Positions 19,642 to 28,571 of a DNA stretch of 64,000 nt are shown one piece after another. A program made the position numbers and the translations under genes. The stretch's first letter is position 1. Each line of letters starts with the position of its first letter. Origin of the DNA: Tepidimonas taiwanensis. GTDB lineage: Bacteria > Pseudomonadota > Gammaproteobacteria > Burkholderiales > Burkholderiaceae_C. The stretch lies in contig NZ_CP083911.1 in the NCBI RefSeq assembly GCF_020162115.1, positions 1,612,001 through 1,676,000 on the forward strand. Direction: 5' to 3'. A model generated the notes under the pieces. That model was not told where the DNA came from, did no database searches, and saw only the letters and a list, made by a program, of their open reading frames with translations.

Positions 19642-20658
19642 TCACCCCGCGGCGACGACGCGTGCCCCCTGGACGATCAACCGCTCGGCCACCGACCGGC
19701 CCGCGGCCTCGGCGGCGGCCAGATCGCCCACCGCGGCCTCGGCCTCGGCCCGCAACAGGGGCCCCGCGCCTTCCGGCTCCCCCCACGCGGCGGCGATGTG
19801 CAGTCGGCGCACGTCACCGGCGGCCGCCGGGGCCGCCTCCAGCCACGTCGCGTGCGCGGCCAGCGGTACCGAGCAACTGCCCCCCAGCGCGCGCGAGACG
19901 GCCCGCTCGGCCGTGACCGCGGCCCACGTCGCCCAATCCGCCAGTGGCGCGAGGGCTTCGGCGACGTCGGCGCGCTCGACGCGGATTTCGATGCCCAGCG
20001 CCCCCTGCCCCGCCGCCGGCAGCATCTCGTGCGGCGCGAACACGCGCCGGATGCGATCCTGCAGTCCCAGCCGGCGCAGACCAGCCGCCGCCAGCACGAT
20101 CGCGTGGTACTGCCCCTCGTCGAGCTTGCGCAGCCGCGTGTCGAGGTTGCCGCGCAGCGGCTCGATGCGCACGTCGGCGCGCCCCAGCCGCTGGAAGGCC
20201 TCCCGCAGCAGGACGACGCGGCGCAGGCTCGACGTCCCGACGACCGCCCCCGCCGGCAGGTCCGCCAGGTCCGCCGCGTGCGGCGACACCCAGGCGTCAC
20301 GCGGATCCTCCCGCGCCATCACGCAGGCGAGCCGGAACCCGTCCGGCAGCGCCATCGGCACGTCCTTGAGCGAGTGCACGGCCAGGTCGGCCCGCCCCTC
20401 CTCCAGCGCGACTTCGAGCTCCTTGACGAACAGCCCCTTGCCGCCCACCTTGGACAGCGCCCGGTCCAGAATCTGGTCCCCGCGCGTCGTCATCCCGAGT
20501 AGCCGCACGCGGTGGCCCAGACGCTGCAGGCGGTCGCGCACGTGCTCCGCCTGCCACAGAGCGAGGCGACTTTCGCGGGTGGCGATCGTCAAGTCGAGCG
20601 CGGCAGCGCGGGCGGTCGTAGCAGAAGACGCAACGATGGGAACGGCAGCATCGGACAT
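19642..20658 (-). CDS. hemC: Hydroxymethylbilane synthase (porphobilinogen deaminase)
   Basis: Joins four porphobilinogen units into hydroxymethylbilane. 338 residues; the dipyrromethane cofactor is attached at C262 in GGSCSVPL. Other family motifs are ATRESRLALWQAEHV, DLAVHSLKDVP with the catalytic Asp, and GNLDTRLRKLDEG. The N terminus is about 20 residues longer than usual, so a start further in is possible. It is 9 bp downstream of the AlgR-like regulator gene. Confidence 0.96.
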   Translation of the reverse strand: MSDAAVPIVASSATTARAAALDLTIATRESRLALWQAEHVRDRLQRLGHRVRLLGMTTRGDQILDRALSKVGGKGLFVKELEVALEEGRADLAVHSLKDVPMALPDGFRLACVMAREDPRDAWVSPHAADLADLPAGAVVGTSSLRRVVLLREAFQRLGRADVRIEPLRGNLDTRLRKLDEGQYHAIVLAAAGLRRLGLQDRIRRVFAPHEMLPAAGQGALGIEIRVERADVAEALAPLADWATWAAVTAERAVSRALGGSCSVPLAAHATWLEAAPAAAGDVRRLHIAAAWGEPEGAGPLLRAEAEAAVGDLAAAEAAGRSVAERLIVQGARVVAAG

Positions 20659-20667
20659 CCTGGCATG

Positions 20668-21483
20668 CTAGCACGCCACCCGCTCGGCCAGCAGCGCCTC
20701 GCGTACCAGCGGCAACTGGCGACGCGACACCTGCAGCCGCTCCGGCACGCCGTCGAGCCGCACCACCCAGCCGTCGAAAACCTCCCCGTTCCCGTCACCG
20801 CCGCGCTCGTGCACGCGCTCCAGCGCGCGCACGCGGTCGCGCGCCACGAGCGCGTTGCGGTGGATGCGCAGCCAGCGCTGCGGTTGCGCACGCTCGAACT
20901 CGTGCAGCGACCCGTCGTAGATGTGGCTGCGCTCGCGCGTGCGCACCGTCAGGTATTTGAGCTCCGCCTTGAGGTAGATCACCTCGTCGATGGGCACCCG
21001 TTCGGTGCGGCCGCGGTCGTGGATCAGCAGGTAGGCCCCCACCCGGTCCGGCTCCGCCGGGGTTTCCGCCCGCGGCCCGGAGTGCCCTTCGAGCCCGGCA
21101 CCCCGCGCGGCCGCGGCGGCGCGCCAGCGCAGTGCCTTCTCCAGCGCCTGCCGCAGGCGCTCCAGCCGCACCGGCTTGGTCAGGTAGTCCACCGCGTCGA
21201 GCTCGAACGCGCGCAGCGCGTGTTCCGCGTGGGCGGTGACGAAGACCACCGCCGGGGCGTCGGCGCGCCCGCGCAACAACGCCGCCAGCCCCAGCCCATC
21301 GAGCCCGGGCATCTGCACGTCCAGCAGCGCCACGTCCCACGGTTCACTCACCAGCCGCGCGTAGGCGCTGCGGGCGTCCGCCGCCTCGCCCACGTCGACC
21401 GGCTCGCCCAGCCGGCCAAGCAGGTCGCGCAGCCGCTCGCGCGCCAACGGCTCATCGTCCACCACCAATACCCGCGTGCCCAT
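20668..21483 (-). CDS. algR: AlgR/LytTR-family response regulator
   Basis: Receiver domain with DDE at residues 9-11, phosphoacceptor D55 in LLDVQMPG and the conserved YLTKP lysine, followed by a LytTR DNA-binding domain (IYLKAELKYLTVRTRER ... WLRIHRNALVA). 271 residues from the ATG at 21483. The order argH / algR / hemC matches the pseudomonad argH-fimS-algR-hemC locus, but no sensor kinase gene lies in the 124 bp between argH and this gene. Being 9 bp from hemC, it is probably in the same operon. The symbol is by homology. Confidence 0.87.
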   Translation of the reverse strand: MGTRVLVVDDEPLARERLRDLLGRLGEPVDVGEAADARSAYARLVSEPWDVALLDVQMPGLDGLGLAALLRGRADAPAVVFVTAHAEHALRAFELDAVDYLTKPVRLERLRQALEKALRWRAAAAARGAGLEGHSGPRAETPAEPDRVGAYLLIHDRGRTERVPIDEVIYLKAELKYLTVRTRERSHIYDGSLHEFERAQPQRWLRIHRNALVARDRVRALERVHERGGDGNGEVFDGWVVRLDGVPERLQVSRRQLPLVREALLAERVAC

Positions 21484-21607
21484 CGTGCGCCCTCCTGGGC
21501 CGGGTCGGCCCGGCGGACCGCCCCGGTAAAATCCATGCAACGCCACGTGCACTTTATACGCCAGCGCCGCGGACGCGTCCATCCGGGGCCGGCGCCATCC
21601 TGACGCC

Positions 21608-23068
21608 ATGACCCACAACCAGCTCGATGCCAAAGCCCACGCCTGGTCGGCCCTGTTCGCCGAACCCATGAGCGAGCTGGTGCAGCGCTACACCGCCAGC
21701 GTCTTCTTTGACAAACGGCTGTGGAAAGCCGACATCCAGGGGTCGCTGGCGCATGCCGAGATGCTGGCCGCCCAAGGCATCATCAGCGCGCAGGACTGGG
21801 CCGACATCCAGCGCGGATTGCAGCAGATCGCGCAGGAAATCGAAGCCGGCACCTTCGAGTGGAAGCTGGCGCTGGAGGACGTGCACCTCAACATCGAGGC
21901 ACGGCTGACGCAGCTCGTCGGCGACGCCGGCAAGCGGCTGCACACCGGCCGCAGCCGCAACGACCAAGTCGCCACCGACGTGCGGCTGTGGCTGCGCGAT
22001 GAAATCGACGGACTCATCGCCCTGCTGCGCGAACTGCAGGGGGCCCTCGTGGACGTGGCCGAACGCCACGTGGACGTGATCCTGCCGGGCTTTACGCACC
22101 TGCAGGTGGCGCAGCCGGTGAGCTTTGCCCACCACCTGCTGGCGTATGTCGAGATGTTCGCGCGCGACGAGGAGCGGCTGCGCGACGTGCGCCGGCGCAC
22201 GAACCGGCTGCCGCTCGGCAGTGCCGCGCTGGCCGGCACTACCTACCCGCTGGACCGCGAGCGCGTGGCGCGCACGCTGGGCATGGTAGACGAACGGGGC
22301 GAGCCGCAACTGTGCCTCAACAGCCTGGACGCGGTGAGCGACCGCGACTTTGCCATCGAGTTCACGGCCGCGGCGTCGCTGATCATGGTGCACATCAGCC
22401 GCCTGAGCGAGGAGCTGATCCTGTGGATGAGCCAGAACTTCGGCTTCATCCGCATCGCCGACCGCTTCACGACCGGCAGCTCCATCATGCCGCAGAAGAA
22501 GAACCCGGACGTGCCGGAACTCGCGCGTGGCAAGACGGGGCGCGTGGTGGGCCACCTGATGGGCCTGATCACGCTGATGAAGGGGCAGCCGCTCGCCTAC
22601 AACAAGGACAACCAGGAGGACAAGGAGCCGCTGTTCGACACCGTCGACACGGTGCGCGACACGCTGCGTATCTTCGTCGACATGATCGGCGGCGAGCGCG
22701 ACCCGGCCACGGGGGCCAAGTCCGGCGGCATCACCGTCAACCGCGACGCGATGGAGGCTGCCGCGCGCCGGGGCTTCGCCACCGCCACGGATCTGGCCGA
22801 CTACCTGGTCAAAAAAGGCGTGCCGTTTCGCGACGCACACGAGACGGTGGCGGCCGCCGTGCGCGCGGCCAGCGAGCGCGGGCGGGACCTGTCCGAGCTG
22901 CCGCTGGCGGACCTGCAGGCCTTCCACCCCGCGATCGGGCCGGACGTGTACGAGGTGTTGAGCCTGCGCGGCAGCCTGCAGGCGCGCAACACGGTCGGCG
23001 GCACCGCCCCGGCCCAGGTCCAGCGGCAGATCGCGCGCCACCGCGCCCGGCTCGGTACCGGGGCCTGA
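21608..23068 (+). CDS. argH: Argininosuccinate lyase
   Basis: Last step of arginine synthesis: splits argininosuccinate into arginine and fumarate. 486 residues; the fumarase/ASL signature GSSIMPQKKNPD is intact, with the catalytic serine loop, and TGRSRNDQVATD and GFTHLQVAQPVSF are present. It is divergent from algR. Another arginine gene, argB, sits at the left edge of the window, but the two are not in one operon. Confidence 0.97.
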   Translation: MTHNQLDAKAHAWSALFAEPMSELVQRYTASVFFDKRLWKADIQGSLAHAEMLAAQGIISAQDWADIQRGLQQIAQEIEAGTFEWKLALEDVHLNIEARLTQLVGDAGKRLHTGRSRNDQVATDVRLWLRDEIDGLIALLRELQGALVDVAERHVDVILPGFTHLQVAQPVSFAHHLLAYVEMFARDEERLRDVRRRTNRLPLGSAALAGTTYPLDRERVARTLGMVDERGEPQLCLNSLDAVSDRDFAIEFTAAASLIMVHISRLSEELILWMSQNFGFIRIADRFTTGSSIMPQKKNPDVPELARGKTGRVVGHLMGLITLMKGQPLAYNKDNQEDKEPLFDTVDTVRDTLRIFVDMIGGERDPATGAKSGGITVNRDAMEAAARRGFATATDLADYLVKKGVPFRDAHETVAAAVRAASERGRDLSELPLADLQAFHPAIGPDVYEVLSLRGSLQARNTVGGTAPAQVQRQIARHRARLGTGA

Positions 23069-23237
23069 CGGGCACGCCACGCCACCACGGCGGCGGGCGA
23101 CGCGACGACGGTCGCCAGTCACCCCCCGCCGTGACAGGGCTACTCGCGCCAATCGGGGCGCCGCTTGCGCCTCCGCACGAAGGCCGCCTTGCACGTGACA
23201 GGCACCCGCCGGGCCGTTTCGTTCGTCGATCCGCCGT

Positions 23238-24536
23238 TTACACGCACGCCTGCGCACACTGCAGCGCGGACGGCTGCGGCTCGACCATGCGCACGTCACC
23301 CGCCGCCGGCGTCACCAGGCGGCGGTAGTAGGTGGGCAGCGCAAACAGCGCGTGGTGCACCTCGGCGTTGTAGTACTGCAGATCGGGCAGCGCCGCCACG
23401 CGCGCGTCGAGCGTCGCCGCGTCGATGGCGCGCGGCTGCAGCCGGTCCGACGCCACCGCGAAGCCCCAGTACGCCCCGTACAGCGGCACATACAGGCCGA
23501 AGGGGTGCACCTGCTCGAACACCGCGCGCAACGCGGTGTTGATGCGCCGCACCTGCTCGGGCTCGAACACCGGCGTGCCCGTGTGCAGCACCACCGCGCC
23601 CCCCGGACGGAGAATGCGCTTGAGCGAGCGGAAAAACGGCTCCTGGTACAGCGACCCGGCCGGCGTCTCCGGGTCCGTCAGGTCCAACAGGATCAGGTCG
23701 AACCGCTCCGACGTTTCGGCGACAAAGGCCAGCCCGTCCCCGATCTTCACCTCCAGCCGCGGGTCGTCGAACACCCCGCGGTGCACCGCGTGCAGGTGCT
23801 CTTTCGCGATCGCGACCACGTCGCCGTCGAGTTCGGCCATCACGACGCGTTCCACGCCGCGGTGCTTGAGCACCTCCTCCGCGGCACCGCCGTCGCCGCC
23901 CCCGATGATGAGGACGTTGCGCACCGCCCCGTGCGCCACCGCCGCCGGATGCACCAGGCACTCGTGGTAGTAGAACTCCTCGCCTTCGGAGGTCATGAAG
24001 TGCCCGTCGATGCGCATCGCCAGCCCGAAGCGCGGCGTGCGCATCAGCTCGATCGTCTGATACGGGCTGCGCTTGGCCAGCACACGCTCGCTGCTGACGT
24101 AGCCGTACACGGCATCGCCGGCATCGTTGAGCGATTCCAGGATCGTCTCCGCGGGCGGGCGCTGCTCGCTGCCGCGCTGCAGCCGGTGGATCTCGGTGCG
24201 GCCGGGCTCGAACGCCGCGACGATCTCGCGCAGCAGCGCCTCGGCCTTGGCGGAGTTGTCGGTGGTGAAGTTGCACACGTACACGTCGAGCGTTACGGCG
24301 CGGCGCTCGGGCCACGTATGCACGGCCAGGTGCGACTCCGCCAGCAGCAGCATCCCGGTCACGCCGCCCGGCTGTCCGTTGTAGGGCGGAAACGGGTACC
24401 ACTTCTCATCGACCAGGGTCAACCCCACCCCAATCGTATGGCGCCGACACAGCTCGGCCAGCACCGCCGCATCGGTCATCAGACCTTCGGCCCCTCGGCA
24501 GTCGTACAGATCAGCCGTCAGATGAAGCCCTTGCAT
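23238..24536 (-). CDS. speD-speE: Fused S-adenosylmethionine decarboxylase - spermidine synthase
   Basis: One chain carries two successive spermidine-synthesis enzymes. The N-terminal 120 residues are a prokaryotic SpeD with the self-cleavage serine in AESHLAVHTWPE and the proton-donor Cys in VYVCN. From about residue 140 follows a spermidine synthase with GGGDGGAAEEVLKH, the acidic MAELDGDVV, the gate LLDLTDPETP and QEPFFRSL. SpeD makes decarboxylated AdoMet, which SpeE uses to aminopropylate putrescine. I chose the ATG at 24536 (GGGGGA 7 bp upstream); ATGs at 24554 and 24569 are possible. Such fusions are known from a few bacteria, including Delftia. Confidence 0.92.
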   Translation of the reverse strand: MQGLHLTADLYDCRGAEGLMTDAAVLAELCRRHTIGVGLTLVDEKWYPFPPYNGQPGGVTGMLLLAESHLAVHTWPERRAVTLDVYVCNFTTDNSAKAEALLREIVAAFEPGRTEIHRLQRGSEQRPPAETILESLNDAGDAVYGYVSSERVLAKRSPYQTIELMRTPRFGLAMRIDGHFMTSEGEEFYYHECLVHPAAVAHGAVRNVLIIGGGDGGAAEEVLKHRGVERVVMAELDGDVVAIAKEHLHAVHRGVFDDPRLEVKIGDGLAFVAETSERFDLILLDLTDPETPAGSLYQEPFFRSLKRILRPGGAVVLHTGTPVFEPEQVRRINTALRAVFEQVHPFGLYVPLYGAYWGFAVASDRLQPRAIDAATLDARVAALPDLQYYNAEVHHALFALPTYYRRLVTPAAGDVRMVEPQPSALQCAQACV

Positions 24537-24718
24537 GGCTCGATCCCCCATCCAATCGTGATGAACCACCAGACCGACCCGGCCTGGACGAAATTAACGA
24601 TTATACCCCCCGCACCACGCCCCGACGCCGAACCGCCACCCAATCGGCCTCGGGGGCAGGCATCCTGGGCTGTGCCCCTGCTGGGCGCACAAACGCCCCT
24701 ACTGAGCACCCAAACAAA

Positions 24719-24739
24719 ACCGGCCCTCGCAGGGCCGGT
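24719..24739 (-). terminator. Rho-independent terminator of the cytochrome c4 gene
   Basis: A perfect 9-bp stem, ACCGGCCCT paired with AGGGCCGGT around a 3-nt loop, lies 25 bp after the cytochrome stop. On the minus strand it is followed by TTTTGTTTG, the expected U-rich tail. The remaining 180 bp up to speD-speE should hold that gene's promoter; I see no other gene there. Confidence 0.8.
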
Positions 24740-24763
24740 CGCGGTGCGGCAGCTGGCACCGGG

Positions 24764-25432
24764 TCAGCGGAAGCGCGGCTGCGGCTTGGTCGCCAGCTCG
24801 CCTTGCACGGTGGCGAGGTAGTTGGCGATCTGCTTGAGTTCGGCGTTGCTGAACTGCTGCGTGATGCCGCCCATGATCGGGTTGGCGCGGCCGATGTACG
24901 GGTTGCCCTGCACGTTATACGACTTCAGCGCGACGAACAGGTAGTCGGCGTGCTGGCCGGCGATCTTCGGATAGCTCGGGTCGATGGGCTTGCTAAAGTT
25001 GGCCCCGTGGCACGACGTGCAGGCACCCTTTTCCAGCAGCGCGGCCACCGCGGCGGGCGGCGCTTTGGGCTGCTCGGGCGCGGTCACGCCCGCGTTGTGC
25101 GCGCTGTAGAACGCCGCCAGGTCGGCGATGTCCTGGTCCGTCAGCGACCCCGCGATACCGCGCATCGTCGGGTGCTTGCGGTCACCCTTGCGGTACGCCT
25201 GCAGCGCGGCGGAGATGTAGCCGGCCGTCTGGCCCGAAATCATCGGCACGCGGTGGATTTCCGGAAAGCTGTTCTGGTACCCCGGGATGCCGTGGCAGCC
25301 GATGCACATCGCGGCCTTCGCCTCACCGGCCTTGACGTCCCCCGCGGCCGTTTGGGCGTGCGATACCGAGGCCAACAGAACAGTCGCGCTTGCGACAACG
25401 GTTTTCAGCGTGGAGGTCAACGTTTGTTTCAT
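24764..25432 (-). CDS. Dihaem cytochrome c4
   Basis: Periplasmic electron carrier with a cleavable signal peptide (about residues 1-26, ending SHAQ) and two c-type haem sites, C43-x2-C46-H47 and C138-x2-C141-H142. Methionine axial ligands are likely in KHPTMRGIA and NPIMGGIT. The 222-residue, two-domain layout fits cytochrome c4, which passes electrons to terminal oxidases. The start at 25432 is chosen because the signal peptide begins there. On the minus strand a TATAAT at 25483-25478 could be its -10 element, overlapping the divergent moxR promoter. Confidence 0.92.
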   Translation of the reverse strand: MKQTLTSTLKTVVASATVLLASVSHAQTAAGDVKAGEAKAAMCIGCHGIPGYQNSFPEIHRVPMISGQTAGYISAALQAYRKGDRKHPTMRGIAGSLTDQDIADLAAFYSAHNAGVTAPEQPKAPPAAVAALLEKGACTSCHGANFSKPIDPSYPKIAGQHADYLFVALKSYNVQGNPYIGRANPIMGGITQQFSNAELKQIANYLATVQGELATKPQPRFR

Positions 25433-25457
25433 CTTGCAAGCACAATGCGAGGGACGT

Positions 25458-25485
25458 TTGACAAAAATCAACGACCGATTATATA
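25458..25485 (+). promoter_or_regulatory. Sigma-70 promoter for the moxR-VWA pair
   Basis: TTGACA at 25458-25463 and TATATA at 25480-25485 are separated by 16 bp in otherwise GC-rich sequence. The start would be about 75 bp upstream of the moxR ATG. The same AT-rich patch reads TATAAT on the other strand, so the divergent cytochrome gene may share the site. Confidence 0.65.
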
Positions 25486-25564
25486 GACTCGTTCCCGCCC
25501 CCCACCCCCGGGGAAACCCAAGGGCACGCCCCGCGCGGGCCGCCCCTTCGTTGCAGGATCACCG

Positions 25565-26407
25565 ATGCGATTCACAGGCTCCGACTCCTACGTCGCCACC
25601 CCCGACCTCTTGCTTGCGGTCAACGCCGCGATCCGGCTGCAGCGCCCGCTGCTGCTCAAAGGCGAACCCGGCACCGGCAAGACCATGCTGGCCGAGGAGG
25701 TCGCGCGCGCGCTCGACATGCCGCTGCTGCAGTGGCACATCAAGTCCACCACCAAGGCCCAGCAGGGGCTGTATGAGTACGACGCGGTCAGCCGCCTGCG
25801 CGACAGCCAGCTCGGCGACGACCGCGTCAAGGACATCCGCAACTACATCGTCAAGGGCGTGCTGTGGCAGGCGTTCGAGGCCGACCGCCCCGTGGCGCTG
25901 CTGATCGACGAAATCGACAAGGCCGACATCGAGTTCCCCAACGACCTGCTGCGCGAGCTCGACCGCATGGAGTTCTACTGCTACGAGACGCGCGAGCTCA
26001 TCCGCGCCCGACACCGGCCGCTGGTGTTCATCACCTCCAACAACGAAAAGGAGCTGCCCGACGCGTTCCTGCGCCGCTGCTTCTTCCACTACATCAAGTT
26101 CCCCGACCCGCCCACGATGAAGCAAATCGTGGACGTGCACTTCCCGGGCCTGAAAGACGCGCTGGTCGCGGCGGCGATGCGCACCTTTTTCGACATCCGC
26201 CAGCTGCCGGGCCTGAAGAAAAAACCCTCCACCTCGGAGCTGCTGGACTGGCTGCGGCTGCTGGCGGCCGAAGACATCGCGCCCGAGGCGCTGCAGGGCC
26301 CCGACGGCAAGCTGGCCGTGCCCCCACTGGTCGGCGCACTGCTGAAGAACGAACAGGATCTCGTCCTGTTCGAGAAGCTCGTCTTCATGAACCAGCGCAA
26401 CCGCTGA
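25565..26407 (+). CDS. MoxR-family AAA+ ATPase
   Basis: 280 residues with Walker A GEPGTGKT (residues 33-40), Walker B LLIDEIDKAD and sensor 1 FITSNNEKELPDAF. MoxR ATPases act as chaperones for metal-cofactor or complex assembly together with a VWA-domain partner, which here is the next gene, 53 bp downstream. CoxD/NorQ-like relatives fit the short length. The specific client is not identifiable because no dehydrogenase or oxidase genes are adjacent. AGGA lies 8 bp before the ATG. Confidence 0.9.
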   Translation: MRFTGSDSYVATPDLLLAVNAAIRLQRPLLLKGEPGTGKTMLAEEVARALDMPLLQWHIKSTTKAQQGLYEYDAVSRLRDSQLGDDRVKDIRNYIVKGVLWQAFEADRPVALLIDEIDKADIEFPNDLLRELDRMEFYCYETRELIRARHRPLVFITSNNEKELPDAFLRRCFFHYIKFPDPPTMKQIVDVHFPGLKDALVAAAMRTFFDIRQLPGLKKKPSTSELLDWLRLLAAEDIAPEALQGPDGKLAVPPLVGALLKNEQDLVLFEKLVFMNQRNR

Positions 26408-26460
26408 AAGAATGGCTCCGCCTTGCCGGAGACGCCCCCGCTTCCGCGCATGAGACTGCC

Positions 26461-27648
26461 ATGCTGACCGGCTTCTTCTACACCCTGCGCGCGGCCAAGC
26501 TGCCCGTGTCCGTGAAGGAATACCTGACACTGCTCGAGGCGCTGCAGGCGGGCGTGGTCGGTCCGCGCAACCCGGACGCCTGCTCGATCGACGATTTTTA
26601 CTACCTGGCGCGCACGACGCTGGTGAAAGACGAGCGGCACTACGACAAGTTCGACCGCGCGTTCGCGGCGTACTTCCACGGCGTCGAGCAGATCGCGGAT
26701 TTTTCCAAGGAAATCCCGGCCGACTGGCTGCGCCAGACGCTCGAGCGGCTGCTGTCCGAAGAGCAGAAGGCCAACGCCCCGCGCCTGGAGTGGGACGAGC
26801 TGATGGAGGAGCTGCGCAAGCGGCTCGAGGAACAGAAGGAGCGCCACGAGGGCGGCAGCAAGTGGATCGGCACCGGCGGCACCAGTCCCTTCGGCCACGG
26901 CGGCCACAACCCACAGGGCATCCGCATTGGCGGCAAGGGCGGGGGCAAAAGCGCCGTCAAAGTCTGGGAGCAGCGCAGCTACCGCGACTACGACGACACA
27001 CAGGAGCTGGGCACGCGCAACATCAAGATGGCGTTGCGGCGGCTGCGGCGCTTTGCGCGCGAGGGCTCGGAGCTGGAACTCGACCTGCCGGGCACCATCC
27101 GCGCCACCGCAGCCAACGCGGGCTGTCTGGACATCCGGATGGTGCCGGAGCGCCACAACCACGTGAAGGTGCTGCTGCTGATGGACGTGGGCGGCACGAT
27201 GGACGAGCACATCCTGCGCGTCGAAGAGCTGTTCTCGGCCGCGCGCGCGGAGTTCAAGCACCTCGAGTTCTACTACTTCCACAACTGCGTCTACGACTAT
27301 GTGTGGAAGAACAACCGCCGCCGCTTCGCGGAAAAGCACCCCACGTGGGACGTGATCCGCAAATACAACAAGGACTACAAGCTCATTTTCGTCGGGGACG
27401 CGACGATGAGCCCCTACGAAATCCTGCAGCCCGGCGGCAGCGTCGAATACAACAACGAGGAACCCGGCGCCGAGTGGCTGCAGCGCCTGACCCACGCGTT
27501 TCCGCACCACGTGTGGATCAACCCCGAACCGCAGGGTGTGTGGTCCTACCGGCAGAGCATCGCGATCATCCAGCAGCTGATGGGCGGGCGCATGTTCCCG
27601 CTAACGCTCAAGGGCCTGGAAGACGCAATGCGGCTGCTGTCGAAATGA
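26461..27648 (+). CDS. VWA-domain protein, CoxE-like partner of MoxR
   Basis: 395 residues from the ATG at 26461. The N-terminal half is helical and charged, with a Gly-rich segment (about residues 135-165). The C-terminal half is a von Willebrand A-like domain with the metal site written DVGGTMD near residue 241, a variant of the usual DxSxS. A later TFxGDAxMSP-like segment (IFVGDATMSPYE) completes the site. It probably works with the upstream MoxR ATPase in assembling a metalloenzyme. It is the last chromosomal gene before the prophage. Confidence 0.88.
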   Translation: MLTGFFYTLRAAKLPVSVKEYLTLLEALQAGVVGPRNPDACSIDDFYYLARTTLVKDERHYDKFDRAFAAYFHGVEQIADFSKEIPADWLRQTLERLLSEEQKANAPRLEWDELMEELRKRLEEQKERHEGGSKWIGTGGTSPFGHGGHNPQGIRIGGKGGGKSAVKVWEQRSYRDYDDTQELGTRNIKMALRRLRRFAREGSELELDLPGTIRATAANAGCLDIRMVPERHNHVKVLLLMDVGGTMDEHILRVEELFSAARAEFKHLEFYYFHNCVYDYVWKNNRRRFAEKHPTWDVIRKYNKDYKLIFVGDATMSPYEILQPGGSVEYNNEEPGAEWLQRLTHAFPHHVWINPEPQGVWSYRQSIAIIQQLMGGRMFPLTLKGLEDAMRLLSK

Positions 27649-27804
27649 TCGCTGCATCGTCGGGCTGGCCCGCGCCTGCGCGCACCGGAAGCGGTCCGCA
27701 ACGTATGGCCCGCGACATCTGATCGGCGCGCCCCGCGCCCTGCTCCTCCCGGGTCGCCGCCCGCGCTCTGCCCGGCGCCCCAGCGCCAGCCCGCCCTCGA
27801 CCGG

Positions 27805-27850
27805 TACAATCGGTCGCCCTGCGGGCCCGCCGTAGTTCAATGGGTTGAAT
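27805..27850 (+). other. Promoter-like element and truncated tRNA-like sequence; probable left prophage junction
   Basis: TACAAT at 27805-27810 is followed by a segment (27826-27850) that looks like the 5' part of a tRNA: seven acceptor-like bases, TA at the place of positions 8-9, and GTTCAATGG with a pairing D-stem (GTTC with GAAT). The anticodon and T arms cannot be formed from the sequence that follows, so the gene is either broken here or the resemblance is chance. Chromosomal genes end and phage genes begin at this point. The 258 bp between 27649 and 27906 hold nothing else. Confidence 0.4.
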
Positions 27851-27906
27851 GCTAGGGATTGATCGCCGTCAGTAGCAAATTCGTACCACCGACGCGCTCA
27901 ATGCAA

Positions 27907-28170
27907 TCAACGGCAACGGTACACATCCGGCAACTGCCGCCCCATAGCCTCCGACTGGTACGCGCGCCGGCAGTGGTCACGTTCCAGCGGCCAGAACAGC
28001 GCGTCGATCAGCGGGCGTAGGATGCGCCCGGCCAGCTTGCCCTGGCGCTCCATGCGCCAGGCGGCCGCGCTGATGGTCTCATCCGGGTGCCCTCTTCCCA
28101 GCGTGAGCAGTACCCACGCAAGCTGATCGAGCGCGATCAGGACGTTGAGGATGCGCTGCTGGATGCCCAC
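27907..28170 (-). CDS. Small phage protein, paralogue of the gene upstream of the tail sheath
   Basis: 87 residues, function not recognised. It is clearly homologous to the protein at 35049-35318: both have LNxLIALDQL near the N terminus, then PDETISAAAWRME and LRPLIDALF with a C-terminal basic region. The N terminus is hydrophobic and could associate with membrane. I chose the GTG at 28170 because GGAGG lies 7 bp before it. It is the outermost gene of the late operon, next to the probable prophage end. Confidence 0.75.
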   Translation of the reverse strand: MGIQQRILNVLIALDQLAWVLLTLGRGHPDETISAAAWRMERQGKLAGRILRPLIDALFWPLERDHCRRAYQSEAMGRQLPDVYRCR

Positions 28171-28172
28171 CG

Positions 28173-28571
28173 TCACACCTCCACGCGCAGCGTCTGCGGC
28201 TGCTCCTGCGCGCCGATGCGCAGCGTCAGGTCTAGCGTGACGTGGCCAGGCGTGTCCATGCTGGCTGCTACGCGCTGCACCTTGACGCGCGGCTCCCAGC
28301 GCTGGATGGCGACTGCCACCTCGTGATAGAGGTCGGCCAGCCACTGCGCGTTGACCGGTCGGTCGATCAGGTCGCGGATGCGGCTGCCGTATTCCGGGCG
28401 CATGATGCGCTCGCCGGGGTAGGTGCTGAGGATGTCGAGGATCGACTGGCGCAGGTGGTCGATGCCGTCGATGGGCCGCGCGCTTCGCGCTGACAGGCCG
28501 ATCCAGCGTTTGAGCGCGGCAAGGCTTGCCGCACGGCGTGGCAGGATGTCGATCAGGCTGACGTCGCTCAT
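28173..28571 (-). CDS. Baseplate protein W (gp25-like)
   Basis: 132-residue protein of the GPW/gp25 family, a lysozyme-like wedge component of contractile baseplates. Family features seen: DHLRQSILDILSTYPGER, the MRPEYGSRIRDLIDRP segment and the C-terminal LTLRIG strand. GGAGGTGGA stands directly before the ATG. In P2 the W gene lies between V and J; here it is at the far end, after D. Confidence 0.88.
   Translation of the reverse strand: MSDVSLIDILPRRAASLAALKRWIGLSARSARPIDGIDHLRQSILDILSTYPGERIMRPEYGSRIRDLIDRPVNAQWLADLYHEVAVAIQRWEPRVKVQRVAASMDTPGHVTLDLTLRIGAQEQPQTLRVEV

Noticed and set aside
27826..27900. Complete tRNA gene at the junction
   Set aside because: Only the acceptor-like 5' strand and D arm are seen; no anticodon stem with U33, no T arm and no CCA end can be folded from the following bases.
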